From Chenopodium formosanum (taxonomy: Eukaryota; Streptophyta; Magnoliopsida; Caryophyllales; Amaranthaceae): a stretch of DNA of 64,000 nucleotides. Positions 35,076 to 46,979 of the stretch are shown piece by piece. The notes under the pieces are model-generated. The model ran no database searches. It had not been told where the DNA came from and was given only the letters and a program-made list of their open reading frames with translations. How positions within the stretch are numbered: position 1 is the first letter of the stretch; every line of letters begins with the position of its first letter. The DNA is taken from NCBI GenBank assembly GCA_024500155.1, contig CM044879.1:24546572-24610571 (forward strand). Direction: 5' to 3'. Both the position numbers and the translations under genes were made by a program.

Positions 35076-37155
35076 ACTCCTGTAGGGAATAATTTCAAGC
35101 ATCCCAAACTTGAACCCCACTGTGATTATACACTTAAGTATGGTGGCGTCCAAAGAAAAAGAAACAAGAGCAAAAGAGTCGCCAACAAGTTTTAGGAACT
35201 TGTAAACTGTTCAAAGGGTGAAGGTTACACCCCTTTCACGATCCATGAGATCGCTAACTTCATAGTGGTCTGGAGCAATGATTGGATATTCGGGGATGAA
35301 GGTACGAATCCAACCAAAAAGAGATTGAACCCGCCCTTTATTTTTCTCATATTCATGTGCGCTTTCTAACTAACATGCAATCATTAGGTTAACCCTAAAC
35401 CTATTTAATCCATGTTGGTTGAGTATTAATGCACAAATAAAACTATTATTGGCGATGAATTAAAATTATATTAACCTAAACCAAATTATTAATTATCTTA
35501 TTAGACATGATTTCAAGTACAAATTCCCTTTAAAGCTGTAGAAAAGGCGTGATCAAGAAATACTAATAATATATCAAGCAACATGATAATAATAGCTATA
35601 AACCCAACAATCATCATCATAACAACAATCATAAAGCTTAATAATAGCAAGATCCTAGGTATGATACTAACAAGATTAATAACAAACTCTAGCATGTCAC
35701 TAAACATTAAAGATCTAATCTTTAGCCCTAACATGATACTAACATGATATAAGAAAGAATATGAAGTAACCTAAATATGATACTAGAAAGCAATAAAAAA
35801 TCCTAACATGATACCAGGAAGCAATAAAAACATCCTAACATGATACTAGGAATTAATTAAATCTAAACATGCTTTCTACAAGAATATAGTAATAAAATTA
35901 TTCACTTTGATGCCTCGCATATCTTTTTAATAAAAAAATACACGCGTTAGTAAACTTCAATAAAATACTAAATCAAACAATTAAATTAAAGAATTGAAAT
36001 AGGATTTAGGACCAAACCCTCATAAATTAGCAACCTTTCACGTCTAGGGAAAAGGTGACTTTGAGCTTGGCTAGGTGTGTCTAAGTCTTGTGAATGTGGA
36101 ATTATGTATTTTGAAAAGGGCCGCGGGCTAGGCTTAGAAAAAGAATAGAGAGAGAATAAGCTTTAGCTTAGAGAGAAGATAGATGATTGTTGGTGATCAA
36201 GCTTGTTGATGATTTAAAAACGAGGAATATCGACCCTATTTGTAGAGAAAAAAGAGAGTCGGAGAATTATGAAAAGAATCTGAATTCAAATCGAAACAAA
36301 ACTCGATGGACAGCAGTTTTTGCGAATTTTGTTTTTATCATATCTTTTGATCCAGATGTCGAAATAAGACATATAATATGTTTTTGGAAAGATCTTGAAG
36401 TCTAATTTTCAACCCAATTAGAATCAGATTAAAATATTTTGTATATAAAAAGATATGGCTGAAATAGTGGAATGGTATCAGTTTTGGATAGAGTTTCGTA
36501 TTTCTTTCATAGTTTTTTCGTTATAGCTCGGAATTAATATTATAATTTATCATTGGAAAGATATTTTCAAGATCTATCCAGCTATATAAGATTTGGATAA
36601 ATATTATGAGGCATGAAAATAATATCTGACTATCGTTGAACATCTTTAAATTCGAATAGAATTAGGACTTAGAAAAGGAAAGTTTTAAAAAAGGAAGGTT
36701 TTTATTCAATTTCAAGTTCTTTGATCTGTTCTTTTTCAAAAAGGATAATTAAGATCTTTTAGAAACTTGTAGAAGCTTCTAACGAATCCTAATTAGTTTA
36801 GGAATGGGATTAAACCTTTGGACTTTGCACAAGATCATTGGGTCGTAGGTAAAAATCCAGTTTGGGCCCAGTTTAGTATTTTAGCCATAACTTCCTCATT
36901 ATTCATTGGAATTTAACTTATAATATATATCGTTGAAAATTTCCTTTCAAGTTCCATCCAACTATACAATTATTGGACCCTTATCATGGACCAAACTAAA
37001 TTGGACTGACTATTATCATAAACTAGGTTAGTTTCCTTGCCATGCACGGCAATATTAAATACTTGTACTTATTATTAATTTAAACTAAAATTAATAATTA
37101 AAAAAATACTATAATGATTTTTTTTTTTTGGAAAAAATATACTATAATAAATTAA

Positions 37156-37272
37156 GGAAATTTTAGAAAATAACACCTGAAAAAAGACAGAATTTTGATT
37201 TTAACACCACAAAATTTCAAAGTTTTATTATAACACCTCAAAAAAAAAAAATTAAATTTTGGTTTCAACACC
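37156..37272 (+). repeat. Two-gene MULE left TIR
   Basis: 117 bp, inverted copy at 46980-47096 with very few differences. Confidence 0.93.
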
Positions 37273-37963
37273 AGTTAACAGATTCTGTGACGGAAAATTT
37301 CAGTGGGTCCCAGAAGTTAGTTTACCCTCCAAATTTCCTCATATTCTATACGATTCTCTCTCATGCCATTGAATGCTCAACTACTATTCCTTCATTGAAT
37401 TCGAATCCTTAATTCATCAACAACCAAAATTCTGAGACAATTCAAACCCTAAGTTCAATTGTGTGGTTGAGAAATTGAATTGCGAAAGGGAGGTGTCAGT
37501 ATTGAAGCGAAACAACTCAGCGCGAAGTCGTCAGCCATTTCCAGCCAAAAAAAGCTTGGATCTTTCGTGGATTCTGACAAGAACATCAGCAAGATTCCAA
37601 AACAGGTACTTTTCGAACCCTTTTTTAGTAGTTTTCAACAAGTATTGAAGTTAAGTATGCCATTTTGTTAAGGATTGTAGGGTATTTTGGGGAAAAAAAT
37701 AGGAACCTTAAAAAAAAAGTAAAATTGGGTATGAATTACTGTGCAAACATGTAATTAAAGTTGTTTGTGAGTATTTTATAGTTCAATTAGTGTAATTGAT
37801 AAGCTTTTTGGTTTAGTTATTGAGTTGATTATTATGCCTTGTTGACTGGTTTGTACATATGTTTGGTTAAGCTTCTTGATTATACCATTTATTTGACTGT
37901 GTAATTATGTTGATAAATGTTGCTTGTGTTGACTTGCATTGTACCTATTTATTGGATAGATAA

Positions 37964-40900
37964 ATGGCCAACAACCAAGATGGATTAATTGATATACTAT
38001 TCAAAGTGGGGTGCTTTTGTTCCCAAAAGAGTGTCTAAAACAAAACATTTGCTTTGCTGGTGTGGTGGGTTATGTTATTGGAGAAGGGATGTGGTAGTGG
38101 ACAAGTTAGATGTGCCTTTTTTAAGGGAAGGTGCAGTGCATGGGTTTGTTAAGTATAATGTCCATGTCCCACCAAATTTCAGATTGTGGTATAAACAAAG
38201 AGGGAGGACCTTTAACACAGGTAGAAGGGAGTTAGTTAATGAAGATGAGGTAAAGGAGTTGTTAGAAACAGTGGGTGTGGAAGGGTATGTAGAAGTGTTT
38301 GTGACTGCAAATGAAACACTAAGGCCCATACATGAGGCCCAGTCCACTCCAAAAAGGGCTGAGAGAAAGGGGAAGGGTACAGAAAATCCTGTAGCAGTTA
38401 GGAAGAGCCCAAGACTTAACAAAATTGTCAGTGAAAGGGATGAATCTCCTCCTAAACCTAGATCTAAGCAGGATAAGGGTAAAGGGAAAGAAAAGAGTGT
38501 AGAGGTTGCTGGTAGTGGTAAAGTGTTAGATAAGGGGAAGGGCAAAGGAAAGAGTGAAGGGGTAGGTGGTAGTAGGAAGCTTTTGGATAAGGGGAAGGGG
38601 AAAAAGAAATCTGTAGCCAAGGAATTGGATTTTGAGGATGATAGTGAGGGCAGTGGATCTGAGAGTGAGGAGGGGTACTCTTCAACTGACAGGAGTGACA
38701 TTGACATAAGTTGGGAGCCTGGTGAGGAGAAGTATGATAGTGGGGATGAAAAGTGGTTTATACAGAATTCTGAAGAGATTTTGGAGAAGGTAACAAGGAG
38801 TCTTGGTAAGCAACTAGATGTACATGACCAGGGGATTTCAAAGGATCCTAGGTCAAAGCTGAATGAGAACTTGGATGTGAGTGAGGTTCAGTTGCAGGAA
38901 GAACTTGAGGGAGAGTCAGATGAGCTTAGGAGCCTGGATGGTTCATCAGATGAAGAGGACAACAATCCTTGGTTTAATGAGAAAACTGACTTCACAAGGC
39001 CTGTTGTTCTTGTTGACATACTTAAGTTCAATAGTGCTTCAGTGTTAAGGAAAGCCCTTAGAGTGCATGCAATTGAGAATAGGTATGAATACTACTTCTT
39101 ACACAATGATAGTAGTAGGATTACTGTCCAATGTAGGAACAGATGTGGATGTAAGTATCAGACAAAGACAAGTAGGATGCCTATGTGTATTTGCAAGGGT
39201 GGAGTGAGGTGCAACTTCAAGGTTCATGCCACTAAGTTAGTTAGGAAGGAGACTTGGCAAATTAAGAGCATGAGGTTAAAGCATAGCTGTGTGAGGAGCA
39301 GGGAGAGCAAGAAGGTGACTGCAGAATTCATTGCAGAGAGGTACCTTGAGGAGTTCAGAAATAACCCTACATGGAAGATTAAGCAAATCAGAGACGGTTC
39401 TGCAAGATTTGGGAGTTCAGGTTACCTACTTTAGATGTTGGATGGCTAGATGCAGAGCTAAGCTAATTATTTTTGGTTCAGCAAGGGAGAAATATGCAAG
39501 GGTTTGGGATTATGGTAAGGCTGTACTGAAATACAACCCAGGGTCTGGTTGTAACATAGTTATAGATGGATTTGACAGGCCTGAGCCTCCCTTGTTTTTG
39601 AGGATGTTTGTTTGTTTAAGGCCTCTGAAGGATGGATTCTTGAGGGGTTGTAGGCCAATTATTGGGGTGGATGGCTGTCACTTGAAAGGAGCTTACCCAG
39701 GACAGATTTTGGTAGCAGTATCTAAAGATGGGAACAACAGCATTTTACCCTATAGCTTGGGCAACTTGTGAGGCAGAAAACAAGGAAACATGGGTGTGGT
39801 TCTTGGATTCATTGATGAGCATGCTTGGGAGTTCAGATGGTGCAGGTTTCACCTTCATGTCAGGCAGGCAGAAGGTACAATTGTTTTCCTCTGTTTTGTG
39901 ATTAATTTGTAATGCATTTCACTTTATTAGAATATTGATTGGTGTATTTGGATGCTTTAACACAGGGACTGGTTGAAGCTTTTGCTCAAGTAGTGCCAAA
40001 TGCAGAAACAAGGTTCTGTGTTAGGCATATTTGGGCAAATTTCAAGCTGAAATTCACTGGGTCAGTGTTCAAGGAACTCTTTTGGAGTGCTGCAAGGGCA
40101 ACAACACAGGTAATGGATCACACTCTTGCCTCTGTCATTTATCTATTCATATTTTTGGTTTATTGACTATATTCTTACCCTTATGTCCATAGCTTGACTA
40201 TGAAACATCAATGAATGAAATTAAGGAGCTTGATGGGGATGCTTATTCTTACTTGTCCAATATCCCCACTAAACACTGGTGCAGACATGCATTCAGTGGT
40301 AACTGCAGGTCCAACATGTTACTAAACAACATGTGTGAGACCTTCAATGCAGTTATCAAAGATGCTAGAGACAAACCAATCCTCACCCAAATGGAATGGA
40401 TGAGGAGGTACATGATGAGGAGAAACAATGGTAAGGATATCAAAAGCAACTTGACTCCATATGTGCATAAGTTGTTTCAAAGAATGAGTTATGTGGCTAG
40501 GAATTGCATTATCCAAGCTGCAAGGGATGACACTTATGAATGCAGCTCAAGGATGACCAAGTTCTAGTTGACATAAGAAACTTCACATGTTCTTGGAATC
40601 ACTGGCAGTTGACAGGCCTGCCATGTGTGCATGCCTTTGCCTGCATTATGGATCAAAGAAGTGATGATGAGCAATATGTGAGCCCCTATTACAGTTTAGA
40701 AACCTACAGAGCAGCATATGAGCCTGTGATTCAACCAATGCCAGGCCCAAAGCACTGGGAAAAGGTTAACATGAGAGAGCCTCAACCACCAGCCTTTAAG
40801 GTGCAACCTGGAAGGCCCAAATCCAAGAAAAGGAAGTTGGAGCCTGGTGAGGGAAGTTCTGCAGCAGGAGGGCAAAAAGAAGGAAAGAAGAGGAAGAATC

Positions 40901-41353
40901 AATGCAAGAATTGTGGTGAATTAGGCCACTATGCCAAGACTTGCAAGCAACCTAGTGTTCCTGAACCTAGTGAGCAAAGGTCTACAGGGAGACCCCCTTT
41001 AAATTCACCATGGGTAGTTGAGCAGAGGAAGAAGAGTGAGATCAGGGCTGCTAAAAAGGTATCCTTTTGAAATTGTGCAATTTTTTATTTATTTATTTTT
41101 TATTTTTTTAAATTGCATGAAGCTGATTATTTTTTGTTGCTTATGGTTCCCATAGAGTGCAGTTGGGGCTGCTGAACCAATGACCAAGAACAAAGGTTCA
41201 AGTAGTTAACCAACCAAACAAAGGTCAAGCCAACATACCACCCCTTCTTCAAGTCAACCTGAATCAAGAGGAAAAGAAACAGTGAGGCAAACTGGGGTTC
41301 AGACCAGAAGATCCAAACTGCAAACTTTCAAGGATGTAAATTTGACTCAATGA
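37964..41353 (+). pseudogene. MULE transposase (mudrA-like), frameshifted, catalytic Asp lost
   Basis: Order: N-terminal domain (WGAFVPKRVSK...), long basic and acidic linker, Zn-containing MuDR DNA-binding domain (FNSASVLRKALRVHAIENRYEYY), DDE transposase (GVDGCHLKGAYPGQILVAVSKDGNNSI), SWIM finger (CSWNHWQLTGLPCVHAF), CCHC knuckle (CKNCGELGHYAKTC) and a Ser/Gln-rich tail. Exons inferred: to 39874, 39966-40109, 40193-41058, 41156-41353, all with GT/AG and phase 0. Breaks: ATG 37964 is out of frame with the body, which opens at TTG 37989; shifts near 39395, 39743 and 40540; TAA at 41207 (probably CAA). The second catalytic motif, usually SDRQKG, is SGRQKG (GGC at 39863), so the enzyme would be dead even if repaired. 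Confidence 0.92.
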
Positions 41354-42039
41354 ACAAAGTGTTGTTACCAGTTTCACATCTCCACTTTTTGTTCATGCAG
41401 TAGACAAAATTTAATAATTTGGTTATGTATTTTGAACTAGTACTGTTGGTATAAGCTTTGTAAGCTTATTTTGTTCAATTACAACTATGGTTTTATGTTT
41501 GGAAAAGGCTTTTTTTTGTAAGCAATACTACTAATTTGGTTTAAATGCTTCACATATATGGGTACATAGTTGCATATACTACCTCCGTTAAATATTATCT
41601 GCAACTTTTGCCATTTCGGGATGATCAGGGTTATCTGCAACTTTCCATTTTTTGGCCATTTTTAGTAAACAAAAACGCATGAAATTACCATTTTACCCTT
41701 ACTTAATTTTATTTTTTTTTAATTACTACCCTTATTATCTCCTAATCTAATTTGATTTATCTAACCTAAAACTAATCAGATTAACTCTAACCTAATGATT
41801 CCCACCCTTTATTTCCCATCTCCCTCCTTCTCTCTTCATTTACTCACATCCTCAACCACCAAAAATTAAATTCTGATGGTTGAGTTTCCCTTTATGTTGT
41901 TGAATCTTCTCCAGAAGATGAACCCTAGTTCATCTTCCGTCGTTTTCTCTCTCCTCTTTTACCTCCGTTCTTCCTCTCATTCTCTCCAGATCTACTCCTC
42001 ATCTCACCATTTTCACAAAAAAAAGAGTCCCCTTCGAGT

Positions 42040-42674
42040 ATGCCTAACCTAGATCCCTTGAAAGATGCGTACCTTGCCACAAATGATAAGGGTGAGGAGA
42101 ATCTCATCAATCATTTCCTCCATTGCTTTGAAACTGGGAACCCTTTTCCTCGTGAGTTCTACGAATCTTGTGAGACTGGTGGGTACTGTACGCTGTACAC
42201 ATACAGGGCTTTGGGTCAAGTCCTCAAATCTATTGATGCGGAGGAACGTTTGAAGAAGGAGGAGGGGAAGTTGAAGACGGAGGAGGACCCAGTTCCGATG
42301 GTGGTTGAGTCTGGGTCTGCTAATCCTTCTCCTGCAGATCTGGGCTCTACTGCTCCTTCTCCTGCAGATCTGGCCTCTTCTGCTGCTGCTCCTGCAGATC
42401 TTGCCGCGGAATCTACTTTGGGGGTTCCTGTGGCTCCTAAAAAGGCCAGATCTAAGAGGCCAAGGTCCCCCCCAAAGTCAGATCTATGAGGAAGGCGGCG
42501 CGTGTTGCTCTGAGAAGGATGCGTGGGCTTCCAAACCATGAGTTCATCATCCTTTCTTCTGATGATGATGAGGATATGGAGGACGCTTCACCTTCTGCTG
42601 CCAAGGAGCCTGAAGTCCCTGTGGTCAGATGCTATGTGAGGCGGATGAACCGTTCGGTTCAACCCTCTGAGTGA
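42040..42674 (+). pseudogene. MLE-2 second ORF: Arg-rich, SIM-like protein (unrecognised)
   Basis: ATG 42040 opens a 149-codon frame: MPNLDPLKDAYLATND, a compact segment rich in aromatic residues and Cys (HFLHCFETGNPFPREFYESC), an acidic linker, repeats of SPADLxS, and a basic KKARSKRPRSPP. It closes at TGA 42487, but next to a run of seven C the +2 frame continues as MRKAARVALRRMRGL, then HEFIILSSDDDEDMED, ending RRMNRSVQPSE at 42674. The match of the basic-then-hydrophobic/acidic part to MLE-1 (RRRIRG...VEYISSDSEEE), same strand and same place, argues for one protein with a single frameshift. Nuclear, SUMO-binding-like function is an inference only. Confidence 0.62.
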
Positions 42675-43687
42675 CTGCTTTCGTAAAAATTTCTAACCCT
42701 AATCTCTTTAATTTAATTTTACTTGAGTCCCTCATATGTGTTGCTTGGTTGGATATGGAGTTATGCATGTGAATCCTGGTTTGATTTGGTTTTATGCATA
42801 TGTTTGTTGGTTTTGATTTGGTGATACTTGATTATGTTGTTGGTGGGTGAATTACATGAGTCCTGTTGCCTATATGCTGGTGCTTTGTGATTTCTTTGAT
42901 GGGTATGTTGGATGAGCATGCTTGTGGCTTAATTGACAGGCTGTGTGAGGCTGGATTCATGTTCTTGTTATGTTAATTTGTTATGTTGATGCTGTTTTTG
43001 ACAGTACTACTTCTGCTGCCTTCATCTGTTTGCCTTGATCTGTATGAGTGTGTACTGTCTAAGTTGGAACAAGGGATTGTGTTTGATGAATGATGAAAGC
43101 TTAGGTCAGTTTGCTTTGATTATGTTTTGTTTTGTGGTTTAGTGAGTGTTCTCAATGATCATGCTTTGTAGAGAGCACTGTGTATGGCTTGGTGTTGTAG
43201 TTGATGCAATGCTTTAATGAGTCCCCCTTACTGCTTGTTGGCTTATGAATGTGTAGAGTCCCCCTTTGCCTGTTTCAAATAAGACCCTTGTATGCTTCAA
43301 ATGATGAAGGGACTCAATTGAATTACACTATACACATTTGAGTTGCTCCAACACTCTCTTGTTTGAGATTGTTGTAGAGGGAACAATGTTGTGAAGTGTA
43401 GTATTCAACAAAATAAAAAACCCTTTCTGATGACTCCATTTTTTGCATACCACTACATTAAGTTGCCTTTGTCATTTCATTGACATAGTGATTACAAAAG
43501 TTGATGCACATAAACAAAAGACTACACATTTGACTGCCTATAGTGTTAGTTCAATTTAAATCAACAAAATACACCTAACCACCTATTCATTAACAACAAC
43601 ATAAGATGGAAAAAACAAAAGTTAAGTGGTTATGTGTGGCAGTCAATGTTGTTAGTGTGCAAAACCTGGTATGAAACTGTGGGTCCC

Positions 43688-45246
43688 CTAATCTGCATCC
43701 ACTTCCATTTCCTCTACTGCATCTTGAGTCCCTTGATTGGCTGGCCTAAACATTGTGTTTAGGTACTCTACACTTCCCAGCACTATATTCCTTTGCACCT
43801 CCACCTTGTCTGGCAAAATACCCAAATTCTCTAATTTTTTCTTGTTCATATGTGGAATTCTGTACTTGTTACCCCCCTCTGCTTGCAATATCATGATCAT
43901 GCATTTTTGCAAAGTGATCCATATGTACTTGTTGACCTCTGGTTTGAAACTGTCATAAGACTCAATGACCTTCTGGACTAGCTCATCCAAGTTGCTTGGA
44001 AATGACTGATACTGTAGTGATTGAATTGACCTGAACAATCCTAAGTCTAGCACATTCAAATCAGGTGACTTTGGTGGCTGAAACACCAATTCAATGTTTA
44101 ACCCATTTGCAGTTGTTGCTTCAATGAATTCTTGATCTCTTGGAATCTGATGTGGTCTTGCATTATCCCACTGAATTGTGACATTTTTGCTGAGACTTTG
44201 TGGCCATTTTGAGATGATAGATGGTATGACTTTTGTGAGCAACATATCCCTGATTACCTCCCTATTCACATTTTGAATTGCCTTAGTCTCCCATGTTCCA
44301 GCAGGCCTGTTTTTGCTTGTTTTTTTTGCTTGCTTTTGACTGTGAAAGGGAAGATCCCATATTTCCCATCATGTAGTAGTTCCCCATTTGTCCCATACAA
44401 TGGCTTTCCCACTACAGCCATAAACATTGCTTTCAGTTTGAATCTTCTTGACTGTTGAACTCTGTGTGGGTCTTCCTCACTTGGAAGGAGATAAAATCTC
44501 CTTTTATCTGGATTGAGATAGAACCATTTCTCATCTATGTGGATGACATGGTCCATTTCCTCAAATGTAGGGTCTGAGTCCCCAATGATTGGATTAATGT
44601 GTGACAAAATCCATTTAATTCTTGCAACTTTGTGGTCACTTGTTAGAGCTGGTTTGTTGCTGCTTGTATGGGTTCTGAGCCTGCCTTTTTATTTTAAGTT
44701 GTGAAGAGTAACATGAGATATCTTCAGTGCTGCTGCATAACTCCTCTCTGTCTGCCTAAGATGCAGGGGCACTGACTGTAGGAATTCATCAGTAAATTCC
44801 CTTGGTTTAGGCCCTGTTTTTCCAATTTTTTTGGACCTGACATCAATCACATCACCTTGTTCCAACTGTTTTTTGATATCCTTGAAAACCCTTGTGATTG
44901 TTGATTTGTGTACATTGAATTTCTGAGACAATTTTTGCATGTAACCTCTTGGTAAGTTGCCATTGTGCATTTTGAGTAACATTGCATCTACAATCTCCCT
45001 CTTCTTATGCAAATCAAGTTGTTTTCTGCTTGTTGGTGCTAGAATGTTGCCTTGAACTTCTGTTTCTTGCTGTCCCTGTTGGTTATTGTCTTGTTGCCCC
45101 TGTTCTTGCATTGCTTCATCATCAGATTCATCATACAAGCCTTGATCTTGCATGTCCTCTTCATAATCATAGTACAGCTCTGCTAGTTCTTCTTCTGTTA
45201 ACAGCTGATCAACATCCAAAAACACCCCTTCTTCATACTCTGCCAT
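43688..45246 (-). pseudogene. MLE-2 mariner transposase, DD39D, one stop and one frameshift
   Basis: Start at 45246 (MAEYEEGVFLDVDQLL) with a long acidic Gln-rich N-terminus, then helix-turn-helix (KKREIVDAMLL ... LSQKFNVHKSTITRVF), and the catalytic domain: HVIHIDEKWFY, VTIQWDNARPHQI and KSPDLNVLDLGLF. The spacing from WD to LD is 39 residues, the plant DD39D type. The end is EEMEVDAD. Breaks: TAA 44691-44689 (likely from CAA) and a shift in the A run near 44320-44327. It is less decayed than MLE-1. The ATG at 45294 is in frame but the MAE start is shared by both copies. Confidence 0.94.
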
Positions 45247-45974
45247 GACTTTTACTACACATGAACTTTGTCCAGCTTTAGGTTGATGAAACATGAGTCC
45301 CTGCTGGTATTTTTTTGTGAAGAAAGGGCGTTCCTGGTAGGCTATATGGATGATGGAGGTGCCAAGCCAATGAAGCGTCTGTCTATGTGAAGAAGATGTG
45401 CAGCACTAACTTTAGTTAGGGTATTTTTTGGATAATTAGGGAACTAATGAATGTGATTAGTGCTAACTTTTGGGAAACAATTGGTGTAATTGTAAAAATT
45501 TCATGGCTTGTCTTTTGGGAGAAACATTGAATGGTTAAGTAATGAATGAGGCTCCTTTTATATGCCTCATAAATGCTACTCTTTAATGCTAAAATCAGTT
45601 TTTTACTTTTAAATTTTGGTGGGAGTTTTGAATCTCCCAAAAATTCAAAGTGTTTGAAATTTTGGTGAAAATTTAAGAGGGAAAACTCTTTCCCTCAAAA
45701 AACTGACAGCTTTCCCCACTAAAATGCAAGTGGGGGGGTCAGATTTTTCTCTCTCCTCTACTTTAATTAATTCCCCTAAACTTACTCTAATTTTCACCCC
45801 TCAAATTTTGCATCGTGAACCGCAAACTCCTCCAAAGTTGCAGATAATATTTAACGGAGGTAGTATAATCATTCCTCCAAAAGTTATTCAGTACATTAGA
45901 TTGCAAATGTGGTTCAATGCCACTACTAAACCATTACAATAAGAGTGTTATTACTATTATTGCATTACAGTAAA

Positions 45975-46460
45975 TTACATTTTAAGCATTATAAACCCCC
46001 CAATAGAAAGCATCACCATCATCACAAGACTAATCCCAACTACAACACAAAGAACAGAGTGCTCTGATCTTCCATTGTTTCCATTCATCTCTCTGTTCAT
46101 TTTCTTCCTGTCTGAGTTTAATGCCTTGCACTTCATCTTCAGGCTGTCCACTTCATTGAGCAAACACCTCATCTGTCCACCAAGGTCATCAACTTCCCTT
46201 TTGTAGTCAGAAATTTCTCCCTTCAGCAGCTTCTTGACCAACAATAAATTGTTGATGACATCTGTTTGCCAGGCTGTCCCATCATGTTCATCAATCCATT
46301 CAAAAGCTTTGCATCCCCTGCTCTCAGTTACAGGATCATAGAACTTGCATGTTCTGAACTTCCTTCCTGGGTTCTCCCTTGTCCAACTCGTGAGCCTCGC
46401 CAAGGGTACACCACACTTGCACTTCCTCTCTCTTGATGGAGAGGAACTTATGAAAGACAT
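45975..46460 (-). CDS. GRF-type zinc-finger protein with C-terminal membrane segment, MULE-borne
   Basis: Intact 161-codon frame from ATG 46460 (MSFISSSPSRERKCKCG). Residues about 13-60 form a GRF zinc finger: CKCG..., NPGRKFRTC, GCKAFEWID. A predicted coiled coil follows (KKLLKGEISDYKREVDDL ... SLKMKCKALNSDRKK), then a single hydrophobic C-terminal segment (VLCVVVGISLVMMVML), which suggests a tail-anchored protein. Plant genomes carry many such small GRF proteins. Here the gene lies inside the MULE TIRs and converges on the transposase. Its role in transposition is unknown. The in-frame ATG at 46490 is possible but the GRF family usually begins just before the finger. Confidence 0.8.
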   Translation of the reverse strand: MSFISSSPSRERKCKCGVPLARLTSWTRENPGRKFRTCKFYDPVTESRGCKAFEWIDEHDGTAWQTDVINNLLLVKKLLKGEISDYKREVDDLGGQMRCLLNEVDSLKMKCKALNSDRKKMNREMNGNNGRSEHSVLCVVVGISLVMMVMLSIGGFIMLKM

Positions 46461-46979
46461 CTGCATCAATATGCAGTCCACAATAACCAAAAACCATTCA
46501 AAGTAGCTTCAAAGTATGAAAAAATAGACAAATGCACCAAAGAAATCAAAACCCCCAATTCAATTTTGCGATGAACCCTAAATTAATTTTGACCCAAATA
46601 TGATGACAATTAACACACTTACTCTATGAAATAAGTACGAATTACATTATTAATTACACAAGCGAAATCAATTGGGGGTTAATTCAACAACATGGACTGA
46701 TTCTCATACAATTTAACACTTATTCATAAAATTAGGGTTTTCTGCAGTCATATTGACGAAATTACCTTAATTCAATTCTTGCTTCCCTGAAGAATGATGC
46801 TTATAGCTGACAGTTTTGCCAATTTGATTGTTGATTCGCAATATTTGAGCCCTAATTTTGTGAACAAATTTCATCAATTGGATGCGTTTGTAGCAAATCG
46901 CAAATATATAGAAGACTTTGAAAAAAATAGCCGTTAACGTGGGGCCACCTAACAGTATCTCTAACGTCTTAACCATTTA

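Larger units (their letters stand above)
41579..45863 (-). mobile_element. Mariner-like element MLE-2 (4.3 kb) inside the MULE
   Basis: TIRs of about 30 bp (CTACCTCCGTTAAATATTAT and its complement at the right end, where the match is essentially perfect), flanked by TA (41577-41578 and 45864-45865). Layout as in MLE-1: minus-strand transposase (43688-45246) and plus-strand second ORF (42040-42674). TTATCTGCAAC occurs at positions 17 and 53 from the left end and once at the right. The intergenic part shares short conserved blocks with MLE-1, for example GGTTATGTGTGGCAGTCAATG. Confidence 0.94.

Noticed and set aside
37463..37648. A separate small protein gene
   Set aside because: It sits in the leader of the MULE transposase and ends at a donor-like AAACAG|GTACTT, so it is better read as a 5' UTR exon.
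38075..38707. 210-codon minus-strand ORF, Ser/Pro/Leu-rich
   Set aside because: It is antisense to the Lys/Gly/Ser-rich linker of the MULE transposase.
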